Part shown: positions 51,521 to 62,375 of the stretch, piece by piece
Layout: each line of letters starts with the position of its first letter
Position numbering within the stretch: position 1 is the first letter of the stretch
DNA from: Erinaceus europaeus
Lineage: Eukaryota > Chordata > Mammalia > Eulipotyphla > Erinaceidae
Direction of reading: 5' to 3'
Length of the DNA: 64,000 bases
Assembly: GCF_950295315.1 (NCBI RefSeq)
Contig: NC_080168.1
Location: 74,441,519 to 74,505,518, forward strand
Notes under the pieces: generated by a model
Told to the model about the DNA's origin: nothing
Database searches by the model: none
What the model saw: only the letters and a program-made list of their open reading frames with translations
Program-made: the position numbers and the translations under genes

Positions 51521-51675
51521 AAATGAGACATCTGGCAAACCATATGGGAAAATCGGGATATCCTGGGGAAAGTTTTACCATTTTGATGAGTTTTATGCAG
51601 AGGAGCAGCAGTCTTACTGTGTACAAGAATAATAAGCTAGATGGAGAGAGTTTGGGATATTTTTTAAAAATGTTT

Positions 51676-52005
51676 GTTTACTTCCTTTTGTTGCACCTAT
51701 TGTTTTATTGTTGTAGTTATTGTTGTTATTGATGTCATTGTTGTTGGATAGGACAGAGAGAAATGGAGAGAGGAGGGGAAGACAGAGAGGCGGAGAGAAA
51801 GATACTAGACACCTGCAGACCTGCTTCACCACTTGTGAAGTGATTTCCCTGCAGGTGGGAAGCCTGGGGCTTGAACTGGGATCTTTAAGCAGGTCCTTGC
51901 ACTTTGTGCCACGAGCACTTAACCCACTGCTAGAACAGGGATCCTTATGCTGGTCCTTGAGCTTGGCGCTGTGTGCTTAATCCTATGCGTTCCGCCTGGC
52001 CCGGA
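51676..52005 (-). mobile_element. SINE-A with duplicated head segment
   Basis: Standard order to GCACTTAACCCACTGC (51,931), then a second head segment (TAGAACAGGGATCCTTATGC to GCGTTCCGCCTGGCCC). Part of the B-box region is present twice, from a slightly different second copy. Confidence 0.9.
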
Positions 52006-52309
52006 TTTCAGATGTTTTAAGGCATTTGGGTTAGTAGCCCTCCATCCACCAAATATCCATCCTGGTATACAAAGTGTTGTGACAGTGAAAAAAAAAGACT
52101 TCATAATTTTGCAGAATGTCCTGTAGGGCCTGGTTAGTGAGTATCACTGGCATGTCAATCATCAATATTGAGGTAGGAGATACAGCTTAGTAATAACTTT
52201 GACGGACTTAGAAGCACTAAGTGATGGAAACTAAAAAATGGTGTTAGGAAAGAATAAGTGACCTTTTTGTGTCACATATATAATAACCTTATTAAAAATA
52301 GGAAAAGAA

Positions 52310-52433
52310 GAGGACCTATTGGGGGTTGTAGTGTTATGTGGAAAACTGAGAAATGTTATACATGTACAAACTATTGTATTCACTGTCGACTGTAAAACAT
52401 TAATCCCCCCAATAAAGAAATTAAAAAATTTTA
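52310..52433 (+). mobile_element. 5'-truncated L1, short-type 3' end
   Basis: 124 bp (GAGGACCTATTGGGGG to CCCAATAAAGAAATT plus A-tail) within a perfect 16-bp duplication AAAAATAGGAAAAGAA (52,294-52,309; 52,434-52,449). Confidence 0.95.
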
Positions 52434-52474
52434 AAAAATAGGAAAAGAATGACAAGTCGAAACATTTTTTATAA

Positions 52475-52702
52475 TCTATTTATTTTCCCTTTTGTTGCCA
52501 TTTTTTTTTATTGTTGTTGTAGTACTTGTTGTTGTTGTTAGAAATGGAGAGAGGAGGGGAAGACAGGGGGAGAGAAAGATAGACAACCTGGAGGTCTGCT
52601 TCTCTGCCTGTGAAGTGAACACCCTGAAGGTGGGGAGCCTGGGGCTCCAACAGGAATCCTAAGCTGGTGGTGCTTAACCTGCTGAGATACTGCCCGACTT
52701 CC
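52475..52702 (-). mobile_element. SINE-A copy
   Basis: TTCCCTTTTGTTGCC to GCTGAGATACTGCCCGACTTCC, with small deletions. Confidence 0.9.
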
Positions 52703-52747
52703 GAAACATTTTTCATACCAAGTTTTTAAAAGTGCAGTTTAAGATTT

Positions 52748-52864
52748 GTGTTTGTTTTTACCAGAGCTCTGCTCTGCTCTAATAGTGGTGTGAGGGATTG
52801 GAACTGGGACCTAGGAGCCTCAAGAGTCTTTTTGCATAACCATTATGCTATCACCTCCACCCAT
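52748..52864 (-). mobile_element. SINE-B copy
   Basis: GTTTTTACCAGAGCTCTGCTC to ACCATTATGCTATCACC. Confidence 0.9.
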
Positions 52865-53214
52865 TTAAGGTTTTTGAAATACATATCTGTGTTTATATAT
52901 TGTAACTTTTCAATTAAGAATAAAGAATTAATGTTCATTAGCCTGTTTAGGAGATTAAGGAGATTAAAATGTAGTAAAAAAATGCCTGTTAGTACCTTGA
53001 ATTAAATAGCATTTTCCACTTGTTTAATAATCAGAGGTCCTAGTCAAATTGTCTTCTATGGAAAAGTAGAATAGGAACTTTGTAAGAGTGTATTATCAAT
53101 TTCTGAAGCAGTTTGAACAAAACCCAGGGTGTGTATGTGTGTGCCAGCTGGGCCTTCTGCATGTATGATTCTATGCTATGCTACAGGGATGACATTTTAT
53201 TTCATATAGAAAAA
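52865..53214. other. Unique DNA
   Basis: Nothing recognised. Confidence 0.4.
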
Positions 53215-53345
53215 ATCTGTTGCTTTTCATCATTTTACACATAAGAAAATGGAGGCTCAACGAGGTAACTAACTCACAGTCATATAGATAATAAATAGTA
53301 GTACTAGGCGATGAAACCAACTTTGACTCTATAAAGTCCTTGATT
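53215..53345 (+). mobile_element. MIR relic
   Basis: CATCATTTTACACATAAG, AATGGAGGCTCAACGAGGTA, ACTCACAGTCATATAG follow the MIR core. Confidence 0.75.
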
Positions 53346-53502
53346 TATTTTTATTTATTTATTTTTACTGTGTCATATTGCTTCTAAATCACATAGATAT
53401 CAGAACTGAGGAAATTCAACTCTTAAGAAATGATGTGCAGTCATGGGTTTTGTAGTAATTTTCAGAAACTCCAGATACTTCAAGGTTTGTCTTAAAATTC
53501 TT

Positions 53503-53777
53503 TTTTTGGGAGTCGAATGGTAGCGCAGCAGATTAAGTGCACGTGGCGCAAAGCTCAAGGACCAGTGTAAGGATCCTGGTTAGAGCCCCTGGCTCCCCAC
53601 CTGTAGCGGAAGTCGCTTCACAGGCGGTGAAGCAGGTCTGCAGGTGTCTTTCTCTCCCCTCCTCTGTCTTCCCCTCCTTTCTCCATTTCTCTCTGTCCTA
53701 TCCAACAACGACGACATCAAAACAACAACAATAACTATAACTACAAAACAAGGGCAACAAAAGGGAAAATAAATAAA

Positions 53778-53785
<8 letters not shown>
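53503..53785 (+). mobile_element. SINE-A copy
   Basis: GGGAGTCGAATGGTAGCGCAG to CAAGGGCAACAAAAGGGAA and (TA)n. Its left target duplication TGTCTTAAAATTCTT (53,488-53,502) finds its partner only after the next SINE-B (53,930-53,944). Confidence 0.95.
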
Positions 53786-53789
<4 letters not shown>

Positions 53790-53811
<22 letters not shown>

Positions 53812-53929
53812 TACCGGAGTACTGCTCATCTCTGGTTTATGGTGGTGCAGGGACTTGAACCTGGGACTTCAGAGCCTCAAGCTTGAGAGTCTCTTTGAGT
53901 AACCATTATGCTATCTACCCCCCCAACCC
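53790..53929 (-). mobile_element. SINE-B copy in the SINE-A tail
   Basis: Poly-T, ACCGGAGTACTGCTCATC to ACCATTATGCTATCTACCC. Confidence 0.93.
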
Positions 53930-54481
53930 TGTCTTAAAATTCTTAAGCATGAATGCAGAGTTAATTTTATTTGACCTTAACTCAAAAAAGGGAAAGAGTA
54001 CTGTGTAATGAATTTTAAGCTGTTTTAAGTATTACCACTAAGAAATTGCCATCTTATAGTAATGTAGGCTGATATAAGGGAATAAAATAGTTATCAGAAA
54101 GTAGGTTGGTTTTGCAAGGAATAAGCAGAGTTAGAGTGTTGTAGGTGAGGTGTCCTTCAGATGTAAGTCAGGAGAGAATTTAGGGATAATTGTCAGGGAC
54201 TTCAAAGTCAGTATATAATAAAAACATACGAGAGTACATACTGTAGAGAACTCTAGCCGCAACAACGGAGATGTCACTAATTGTGCAGTGATGCCTTTTC
54301 TCTGACTCTTTTTGGCTTTAAAATAAGCTGCTGGGAGCAGTGGAATCTTAAATGTGTGAAAACCGGGGCCATAAAACACAAATAAAGCAGGTGAGAGGGT
54401 TTTGTGATTGAAGAGGGTAAATGCATTAAGCCCTTATGAGCAGGTGAGATCATTCCAAGATTTCCCTCTTTTGATAGCTTT

Positions 54482-54485
<4 letters not shown>

Positions 54486-54536
<51 letters not shown>

Positions 54537-54619
54537 CTCTCTCTTTCTCCCTTCCTTCCTTCCTTTCTTCCTTCCTACCTTCCTTCCTTCCTCCCTCCCT
54601 CCCTCTCTTTCTCTCTATT

Positions 54620-54671
<52 letters not shown>

Positions 54672-54960
54672 TTCTCCCTCTCTTTCTTTCTTTTTTTCCC
54701 TCTGGGTCATCACTGGGGCTTGGTGTTTGCACTACAAATCCACTGCTCTTGGAGGCTATTTTTCCCATTTTGTTGGCCTTGTGATTGTCGTTGTTGTTGT
54801 TGGACAGGACAGAGAGAAATGAGAGAAAAATAGACACCTGCAGACCTGCTTCATCGCTTGTGAAACGACCCCTCTGCAGGTGGGGAGCTGGGGGCTCGAA
54901 CCAGGATCCTTGTGCTTTGTGCCATGTGCGCTTAACCCACTGTGCTACCGCCCAGCCCCC
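54486..54960 (-). mobile_element. SINE-A with hugely expanded (CTTT)n tail
   Basis: A perfect 15-bp duplication TTGATAGCTTTTCTT (54,471-54,485; 54,961-54,975) encloses both the pyrimidine tract (54,486-54,697: CTTT, CCTT, CCCT units) and the SINE body (TGGGTCATCACTGGGGC to GCTACCGCCCAGCCC). The tract is the mutated poly(A) tail. It produces long serine/leucine or lysine/glutamate open frames that are artefacts. Confidence 0.95.
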
Positions 54961-55019
54961 TTGATAGCTTTTCTTCTTGATTTTTAAAAGAAACAGTGGA
55001 ATTATAATATCATATAACA

Positions 55020-55240
55020 GTTACAATAACCATGACTGTCATATTTACAATGTTATGTAACATATTTATACCTAATTTATACCATTTATCCCCACTCAAA
55101 GAATAGTTAATCATAATTATCTTCATTTTACAGATGAAGAAGCTATAGTGTAGAGGTTAAGTCTGTAATTGTCATGGAGCTGACAAGTAGAGGTACAGAA
55201 TTCAAACTGTATTTCATTAATTCCAATGTCTGATCCCAAG
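55020..55240 (+). mobile_element. MIR relic
   Basis: TCTTCATTTTACAGATGAAG followed by GTGTAGAGGTTAAGTCTG and a GAATTCAAACTG end: the best-preserved MIR in the window. Confidence 0.82.
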
Positions 55241-55382
55241 ACTTTACTTTAGTAATAAAAGATAGAAAGCTAAGAATATATAACAACAGAGCCTTTTGGT
55301 AGACATTAGTAAGAATCAAGGAACTCATTATCTGTGCTCTGCAAAGCACCGAGGACTAGCCTGACATTGAACAAAACTTTTT

Positions 55383-55525
55383 TTTTTTTAACATAGAGAC
55401 AATGAGACTGAAAGGGACTACATTTCTGATACTCCTACATTGTGATGGGGGCTGGCCTTGAACCTGGGTCGCATACATGACAGAGCAGTGCACTACTTAA
55501 GTGCACTACTATTTCGCCAGCTCTG
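55383..55525 (-). mobile_element. SINE-E copy
   Basis: CATTGTGATGGGGGCTGGCC, GGTCGCATACATGACAGAGC, reversed head ACTATTTCGCCAGCTC. Confidence 0.85.
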
Positions 55526-55554
55526 GACAGTATTTTTTTTGTTATTACTTGCTT

Positions 55555-55695
55555 ATTAAAAAAGAAAAAATAAATATATAATTAACACAAGAGAGAAAGA
55601 AATCAGAGTCTCACTCTGACATATGGGATGCTGGGGATCAAACTTAGAACCTCACGCTTCCATGTTTCTACCTTATGCCATCTCCCAAGCCCGTT
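55555..55695 (-). mobile_element. SINE-C copy, old
   Basis: GAAATCAGAGTCTCACTCTG to TTATGCCATCTCCCAAGCCC. Confidence 0.8.
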
Positions 55696-55734
55696 AACTT
55701 AATTATTATTATTATTAATTTAATTTTTTATTTT

Positions 55735-55902
55735 ATTTTTTTATCAGAATACTGCTAAACTCTAGCTTAATTAGAGAAAGATAGAGAGACCAGAGTACTG
55801 CTCAGCTCTGACTTTTCATGGTGCTGGGGATTGAATCTGGGACCACAGAGCCTCAGGCAGGAAAGTCTTTTGCAGAACTATTATGCTGTTTCCCCAGCCC
55901 TG
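55735..55902 (-). mobile_element. SINE-B copy with internal duplication
   Basis: The CAGAATACTGCTAAACTC end is repeated as CCAGAGTACTGCTCAGCTC 50 bp later; head end ACTATTATGCTGTTTCCCC. Confidence 0.85.
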
Positions 55903-56022
55903 TGACCTACCACACTTAATGTGGACAAGGAAAACAGCTTATGCTATTAGAAGAAAGTAGAGACAGCTTTATGTGATATCAGTGGGTCACTAAATAAAAC
56001 GTAACTTGAAAAGATTACTCTT

Positions 56023-56200
56023 GGGCTATAAAATAGCTCAGGTAGTGTAGGGAGCATGCCTTGCCATGTTCACGAGCAGGTTCAAATTGGGTTTGAGCCC
56101 CACCACTAAGTAAGAGTGCCACGGCAAGTGGTCGCACTGGTGCTGTGGCACCTGTCCCTCCCTTGTTATTCTGGGCGGGGAGGGGAGAATAATAAATTAG
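56023..56200 (+). mobile_element. SINE-E-like copy
   Basis: GGCTATAAAATAGCTCAGG head and GGTTTGAGCCCCACC; 3' part GTGCTGTGGCACCTGTCCC. Confidence 0.7.
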
Positions 56201-56259
56201 CATGAGAGCTGAAATCACATGTGCAGGAGGTTCTGGAACCACCCCCAAATTTTTGCTTG

Positions 56260-56425
56260 TCCACATTGACTTTTTCAAATAGACAGAGACAGACAGAGAG
56301 AGGGAGCAAGGGAAAGACAGCAGCACCAAATCTTTCTCCATTGCAGTGAGGGCTGCACTCAAATTTCAATCAAGAGCCAGACAAAGCAGGCACCTTCTTC
56401 GGGTGAGCTATCTGGTTAGCCCCCC
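56260..56425 (-). mobile_element. SINE-E copy
   Basis: GACAGAGAGAGGGAGCAAGG, CAGCACCAAATCTTTCTCC, reversed head GTGAGCTATCTGGTTAGCCC. Confidence 0.82.
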
Positions 56426-56449
56426 AAAATTATTTTGTTTCATTATTTA

Positions 56450-56603
56450 TTTATTTATTTTTAAGATTTTATTTATTTATGAGAAAGGAGGAGAGAGAAA
56501 GAACCAGACAACACTCTGGCACCCATGTGCTGCCGGGGATCGAACTCAGGACATCATGCTTGAGAGTCCAAAGCTTTTCCACTGCACCACCTCCTGGACC
56601 ACC
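56450..56603 (-). mobile_element. SINE-C copy
   Basis: AAGATTTTATTTATTTATGAG to GCACCACCTCCTGGACCACC. Confidence 0.94.
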
Positions 56604-57021
56604 CAAAAGATTATTTTGAAAGTATCATTTAAGGCTTTAAGTTTTTGGATTTTTTTTTTTTTTGTGTGTGTGTGTGTGTTAATTATGCTAGAGAGTAGGG
56701 AATTATTCATTTGGGATTAGCCTAAGAATTTTGTTTCTAAATGTCCGGGTTTTGGTTCATTGTGCTTTGTTTTTGTTTTGTCTCTTTATTTACTCTTAAG
56801 TTATGCTGCCGAAATTAGTGCTTACCTGAGGTTTAAGATGAATTAAGTGGTTTTAATGTGAAGCAGATGCAGATGTAGTTTACTTTCTTTGTACTTAATT
56901 GAAGGTTTTCATGAAAATTGGTGTTTTGAGAGACTTCAAATATACTTGTTTTGAGCAGTGGAAAAACAATGGTAAGGACCAGATGGATCAATGTGGATTG
57001 ATACAATTTAAATATGAAAAT
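56604..57021. other. Unique DNA
   Basis: Nothing recognised except a short (GT)n run near 56,663-56,680. Confidence 0.4.
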
Positions 57022-57150
57022 CTGGACTGGAAAGATAGCATAGTGGTTATGTAAAAAATAAAACAGAATTTTAGTGTCCGAGGCTCTGATGTCCCAGGTT
57101 CAATCTCCAGCACCACCACAAAGGAAAACTGAGCAGTGCTGAGGGGAGGG
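57022..57150 (+). mobile_element. SINE-B copy
   Basis: CTGGAAAGATAGCATAGTGG to AACTGAGCAGTGCTGAGGGG. Confidence 0.88.
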
Positions 57151-57689
57151 GAGGGGGTGGAAGAATGTATATGGAAATCTATGAAATTTATGTCAGCATG
57201 AAGATTGTAGGCAAGAATAATTGTAAAAAAACTTTTTTGTTATATCTAATACTTTTTCTTGAATATAAACTCCCACCCATCCTTCTTTTGATCTGTATGT
57301 GTAATAATTCTTCCAAATTCTGCTGAGTTGCCAGCAGCCTTTCTTGTTTCCTCTTTTTTCCTCCTCTTTCACTTGCTGTTGTTTAAATTCAGAGTGCTCT
57401 CTTTGTAGAAATTGAACCAAATAATAAGGCAGCATAAAACACTGAGTTCAGCAGTAAGTGATTTGCTTGTGATTAACCCTTGAGAATAGTCACTGCAAGG
57501 TAACAAAGAAAGAATATTATTTGAGACAGTCTCCTCATTCTTTTTCTTTAGTAGAGGAGACTCCACCCCTCCCACAAGTATTGTGAGTTCACATGCTATT
57601 TTCCTTAGTCTGTATTTATCCTATTTATGTCATGTTCTTAGACAAAGTCCAAAAAGCGAACTTTTGCCTCCCTCCTTCAGTTCCTGTTC
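57151..57689. other. Unique AT-rich DNA
   Basis: Nothing recognised. Confidence 0.4.
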
Positions 57690-57795
57690 TCTGGGTTAGG
57701 AGTTCTGGCTTCTGTAGTTGCTTTTCCAGTGGACATGGGCATTGGCAGGTCGATCCATATTCTCAGCCCATTTCTGTCTTTCCTTAGTGATTAAG
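57690..57795 (-). mobile_element. L1 long-type 3' UTR fragment
   Basis: TTCTGGCTTCTGTAGTTGC and GGGCATTGGCAGGTCGATCC, a short internal piece without the terminus. Confidence 0.8.
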
Positions 57796-57927
57796 TTTTT
57801 AACCAACAAATCAAATTTGGTGGTACATTGTGAAATGATTACCACATTTAAGGTAATTGACTTGACCATCTCCTCAGTTACTACATGTGTGCTTTGAGAT
57901 TATTTAATATATACTTTATTTATTTAT

Positions 57928-58042
57928 TTATTTTACCAGAACACTGCTCAATTCTGGTTTATGGTGGTGCCAGGAGGATTGGAGCCTCAGGCATGAGAAT
58001 CTCTTTGCATAACCACTATAATATCTCTCCCCCCAGCTCTCT
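57928..58042 (-). mobile_element. SINE-B copy
   Basis: TTTTACCAGAACACTGCTC to AACCACTATAATATCTCTCC. Confidence 0.9.
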
Positions 58043-58284
58043 TAACTTTTTAAAATATAAACCTTATTTTTCTTATAGCTGCAATTAAAGGTTTCACCAG
58101 CATCACCCCATTTCCACTGTCAGTTGCTCCTGATAAGCATCATTCTATTCCACTGTGCACTGAGCATTTTCAAATGCCACATGTAAGACTACATCATTTG
58201 TTTTTCTATATGTGGATTATTTTATTTTGCATCATATCCTCCGGTTCATCTATGTTGTCACAAGTTCTGGAATTTTCCTCTTTT

Positions 58285-58710
58285 ATTTTTATTTTTATTT
58301 TTATTTAGAAAAAGAAAACACTGACAGGACCATATGATAAGAGGGATACAATGCCACACAATTCCCACCCACCAGAACTCCATTTCCCATCCTTCCCCTG
58401 ATAGCTTTCCTATTCTTTAACCCTCTGGGAGTATGGACCCATGGTCATTATGGGGTGCAGAAGGTAGAAGGTCTGGCTTCTGTAATTGCTTCCCTGCTGA
58501 ACATGGGCATTGGCAGGTTGATCCATACTCCCAGCCTGTCTCTCTCTTTCCATAGTGGGGTGGGGCTCTGGGGAATTGGAGCTCCAGGACATATTGGTGG
58601 GGTCGTCTGCCCAGGGAAGTCTGGTTGGGATCATGGTAGCATCTGGAACCTGGTAGCTGAAAAAGTTAACATATAAAGCCATACAAATTGTTAATTAATC
58701 ATGAACCTAA
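58285..58710 (-). mobile_element. L1 long-type 3' end
   Basis: About 425 bp starting at a (TTTTA)n tail: ATACAATGCCACACAATTCC, CATCCTTCCCCTGATAGC, GCTTCCCTGCTGAACATGGG, AGCTGAAAAAGTTAACA. Intermediate divergence. Confidence 0.9.
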
Positions 58711-58756
58711 AGGCTGGATTATTTTTTTAAATGACTGTGAATATATTTTATTTTTC

Positions 58757-58895
58757 ACCTTTTTTTTTTTTTTTTTTTTTTTTACCAGAGCACTGCTTAG
58801 TTGTGGCTTATGGTGGCGCAGGGGATCAAACCTGGGACTTTGGAGCCTCGGGCATGAGTCTCTTTGTATGACCATTATGCTATCTAACCCCCACC
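58757..58895 (-). mobile_element. SINE-B copy
   Basis: A long poly-T then ACCAGAGCACTGCTTAGTTG to CCATTATGCTATCTAACCC. Confidence 0.93.
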
Positions 58896-58984
58896 CATAT
58901 CTTCATGTCTTTAGTTTTGACATACTTATCCTCAATATGACAGCTAAGGATCATTTTTGAATTGTAAGTAAATTCTGAAAACTG

Positions 58985-59105
58985 CCCAAGATAATCATTC
59001 AGAGAAAAAGCCGAGACCACACACCACAGCTTCCTTCAGTGCTATGGGGGCCGGACTTGAACCCTGGGTCAAGCACATGGCAAAGCTGAGTACTGTCCAG
59101 GGAAA
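58985..59105 (-). mobile_element. SINE-E copy
   Basis: CACACACCACAGCTTCCTTC and GGCCGGACTTGAACCCTGGG; head decayed. Confidence 0.75.
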
Positions 59106-59489
59106 ATGTTATTTTGACAGTCCTCTAGTTTCTCTGATCTCCCTGTTTGTTTTGTCTTGCTTGCTTTGTATTGTTTGTTTTGTCTTGTTTGTTTCTTCTT
59201 CCTTACCCACATTCTGCACTGACTTCCTGAGTCTTCAAGTATACCTGGCATGCCCTTATACCTCCTTATTCCTTCTATCACTGTGCTCTTTCTTTAAATA
59301 CTGACTTTTTAATTTTCTTGTTTGTTTGCTTTTTTTTTCTTCTTTCTTTTCCCCAAAAGACAGTGAAGCTTATTATTATTTTTTTCTCTGAATGTGCCAC
59401 TCTCACTATATTAGCACACATACACTTCTTTTCTGGTAACACTGGGGCCTTTTGTGTATGTGCCATTCCTACTACTCCTGAGCTAATCC

Positions 59490-59491
59490 AT

Positions 59492-59530
<39 letters not shown>

Positions 59531-60770
59531 TAAAATAGAAGCACTGGCAAGACCATAGGATAAGAGGTGTACAGCTCCAACCACCAGAGCTCCGTATCCC
59601 ATCCCTTCCCCCTGGTAGCTCTCATATTCTTTAAGTCTTTGGGAGTATAGACCCAGGGTCATTGTGGGGTACAGAAAGTGGAAGGTCCAGCTTCTGTAAT
59701 TGCTTCCCCCGATGAACATGGGCGTTGGCAGGTCGATCCATATTTCCAACCTGTCTCTCTCTTTCCCTAGTGGGGCAGGGCTCTGAGGGAGTGGAGCTCC
59801 AGGACACATTGGCGGGATCATCTGTCCAGGGAAGTCTGGTTGGGATCATGGTAGCATCTGGAACCTGGTGGCTGAAAAAGAGTTAACATATAAAGCCATA
59901 CAAATTGTTGATTAATCATGAACTTAAAGGTTGGAATATTGCAGATGAAGGTTTGGGGTCTCTGTTTTAGAAATAGCTAGTAGATCTTTTTTAGTTATAT
60001 TCCAAAGGACCCATGACTTTATTAGTTTTTGTCCAAGCCTGACATCTGATATGCAGGTGGACCCAGGTTATTATCTGGGGGAGATAATGTCATGGCTGGA
60101 AAAAGGGCTAGAAAGCTGGATGAGGGAAGAGAGTAGCTCCCAGATAATGGGAAAAGTATAAATATTGTTGACTGTAAATCCCATCGATTTGATCTGGGGC
60201 CCATATTTGGCATAGGAGCCATGTAACCTCTACATCCTTGTAGGTCCGAACTTGCATTCTGTGGTCATCAGTAGGAACATTCCGAGTTGCACCAGTTTCA
60301 GGACTCATCTTCTTCAGGTGGTAGAGTATGTTATCCAACCCCCTTTCGGAGGATGGAACATTCTCTACCATTGTTGATTCACATTGAGGGCAAGGTCCTG
60401 TGGGGGCCCCAAAGGGGTCCATTATGTTGTTCTTGATGGAGATGATCAGTGATAATGGAGAGAGGGATCTATTTGAGGTCTAGGCTCATCATGTCTGTGT
60501 GGGAATCCTAGGACTCCCTGACTAGGGCCTCAGCTGATGGTAGTGACTAAAGAGTCATCATTAAGAGTCTTTTGCCCTTATCCAGCTTTTGTAATCCTTT
60601 GACAAGGTTAGCTTTGGAGTGAGTGATTGAGGGACGTGCAATAGGAAGTAGGTGAGGAGGGTATCTAGGTCTAAGTCGAAACTATTTCATTAGGTACTTT
60701 AAGGTGTCTTTTTACGTCTTTCTATTTGCTTGCTTCATTTATTGACTGACAGCAAACTATTGTGCACTTT
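59490..60770 (-). mobile_element. Long L1 3' UTR, minus strand
   Basis: The most extended 3' UTR copy, about 1.24 kb beyond its (ATTT)n tail (59,490-59,533). It shares with 17.2-18.2 kb the CCAACATTGTGG-like, CTTCTTCAGGTGG and GGGGCCCATATTTGGC segments. The upper part (from about 60,330) extends the 3' UTR further than any other copy here. The boundary at 60,770 is approximate. Confidence 0.8.
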
Positions 60771-60794
60771 TGCTTTAATTTTCTTATTCTTTAT

Positions 60795-60920
60795 TTCACG
60801 TAGAGCCATAGAGAAGGAAAGACACTGCAGCACTGCTCCCCTGCTATAGTGCTGCTCCCATGCATGAGGTGTTGGGGGTTGAGCCTGTATAGGGTGAGCA
60901 AGTTCCTGACCCTGCATATA
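60795..60920 (-). mobile_element. Possible SINE-E-like relic
   Basis: GAGAAGGAAAGACACTGCAGC, GGTGTTGGGGGTTGAGCCTG and GGGTGAGCAAGTTCCTGACCC in the right order but with poor matches. Confidence 0.4.
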
Positions 60921-61446
60921 CTTCTTTGTCTCTGCAGTACAATGCTATTTCATATGTTTCCCATTTGCATTGTTTCATTGTCTATCTCTTATGCTAAAAA
61001 TATAGCTTGGCAAGGATTAGAATGTTGTCTGATAAACCCTTCAGTTTTAGAAATGTGACTGGCACAAAGTAGGCACTCTGAATATTTACAGGGATTAGCC
61101 ATTTAGTCAGACATGGGAGATAGCCTCCAGATGACTGCTTGATAAATTACCTGATTCTTATTAGTTTATTTCTCCATGTATTTATGTAACCTATCAGTTA
61201 TTTATGGTTTCCTACATGGACATGTGGATATCTGTTTCATTTTTGTAATAAACTTTTCCATATGGACCCTAGCTTCATAGCCTTTGTCTTTTTTTGCCAC
61301 CAGGTTATTGCTGGAGCTCAGTGCCTGTGCTTTGAATCCACTGCTCAGTGGCTATTTTTTCCACTTTTTTTCTTTTCCCTCTTCTATTTTATTTGGTAGG
61401 ACAGAGTGAAATTAAAAAGGGGGATGTGGAAATAGGGAGGGAGAGG

Positions 61447-61761
61447 GAGCTGAACTGTAATGCACTGGGTTAAGCGCATACAGTGTGAAGTGCAAGGACT
61501 GTAGCAAGGATCCTGGTTTGAGCCCCAAGCTCCCCACCTGCAGGGGGTTGCTTTGCAAGCAGTGAAACAGGTCTGTAGGTGTCTATCTTTTTCTCCCCCT
61601 CCTCTCTCAATTTCTCTCTGTCCTGTTCAACAACAACAGCAGCAGCAATAACGACAGTAACAACAACAATGGAAAAAAAGATGGCATCCAGGAGCAGTGG
61701 ATTTGTAGTGCAAGCGTCAAGCCCCAGTGATAACCCTAAAGGCAAAAAAAAAAAAAAAAAA
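61447..61761 (+). mobile_element. SINE-A, complete with terminal module
   Basis: GGAGCTGAACTGTAATGCAC to GCATCCAGGAGCAGTGG, GTGCAAGCGTCAAGCCCC, CCTAAAGGC and poly-A: the clearest plus-strand view of a complete SINE-A. Confidence 0.94.
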
Positions 61762-61853
61762 AGAGGAGAAAGATAGACATCTGCAGACTTGTTTCATCCC
61801 CTGTGAAGTGTCCCTTCTGTAGGTGGAGAACGGGGTCTTGAACCCAGGTCTTT

Positions 61854-62049
61854 TATTTTTATTTATTTATTGGATAGAGACAGCCAGAAATTGAGAAGGA
61901 GGGAGAGACAGAGAGGAAGAGAGACAGACACCTGCAGCACTGCTTCACCACTCTTGAAGCTTTCCCCCTGCAGGTGGGGTCTGGGGGCTTGAACCCAGGT
62001 CCTTGTGCTTTATAACATTTACATTTAACCAGGTGCACCATGCAGCCCC
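61854..62049 (-). mobile_element. SINE-D nested in the old SINE
   Basis: Perfect 17-bp duplication CTTGAACCCAGGTCTTT (61,837-61,853; 62,050-62,066). Confidence 0.96.
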
Positions 62050-62247
62050 CTTGAACCCAGGTCTTTGTGCATGGTTAGGTGATCGCTGAACAGGCTGTGC
62101 CATGGAGTCCCCATTTCCTGTCTTTTATCTGTTAGACTTTGCATATATTTACCTCATCCAGGATGTTTTGAGGCATGATTTTGCATTAGTTTCTGAATTA
62201 ATTTGACTGCTATTGTCCATATTTTCCACTTCAAAAAGTAATTCTTG

Positions 62248-62375
62248 GGTGGGGGTTGATAGCATAATGGTTATGCAAAGAGACTCTCATGCCTGAGACT
62301 CCAAAGTCCCAGGTTTGATTCCATGTACCACCATCAGCCAGAGTTGAGCAGTGCTCTGGTTAAGAAATAAATAAA
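62248..62375 (+). mobile_element. SINE-B copy
   Basis: GGGTTGATAGCATAATGG to GAGCAGTGCTCTGGTTAAG. Confidence 0.93.

Larger units (their letters stand above)
61290..62112 (-). mobile_element. Old SINE hosting two younger SINEs
   Basis: An old SINE-A/D-like element is split in three: 61,290-61,446 (module and pyrimidine part reversed), 61,762-61,853, and 62,050-62,112 (head). Confidence 0.82.

Noticed and set aside
54277..54837. Long lysine/glutamate-rich frame (and antisense leucine/serine frame)
   Set aside because: Product of the expanded pyrimidine tail of a SINE-A.
60108..60422. 104-codon minus-strand frame
   Set aside because: Lies inside L1 3' UTR that is repeated at 17.2-18.2 kb with frame-breaking differences.
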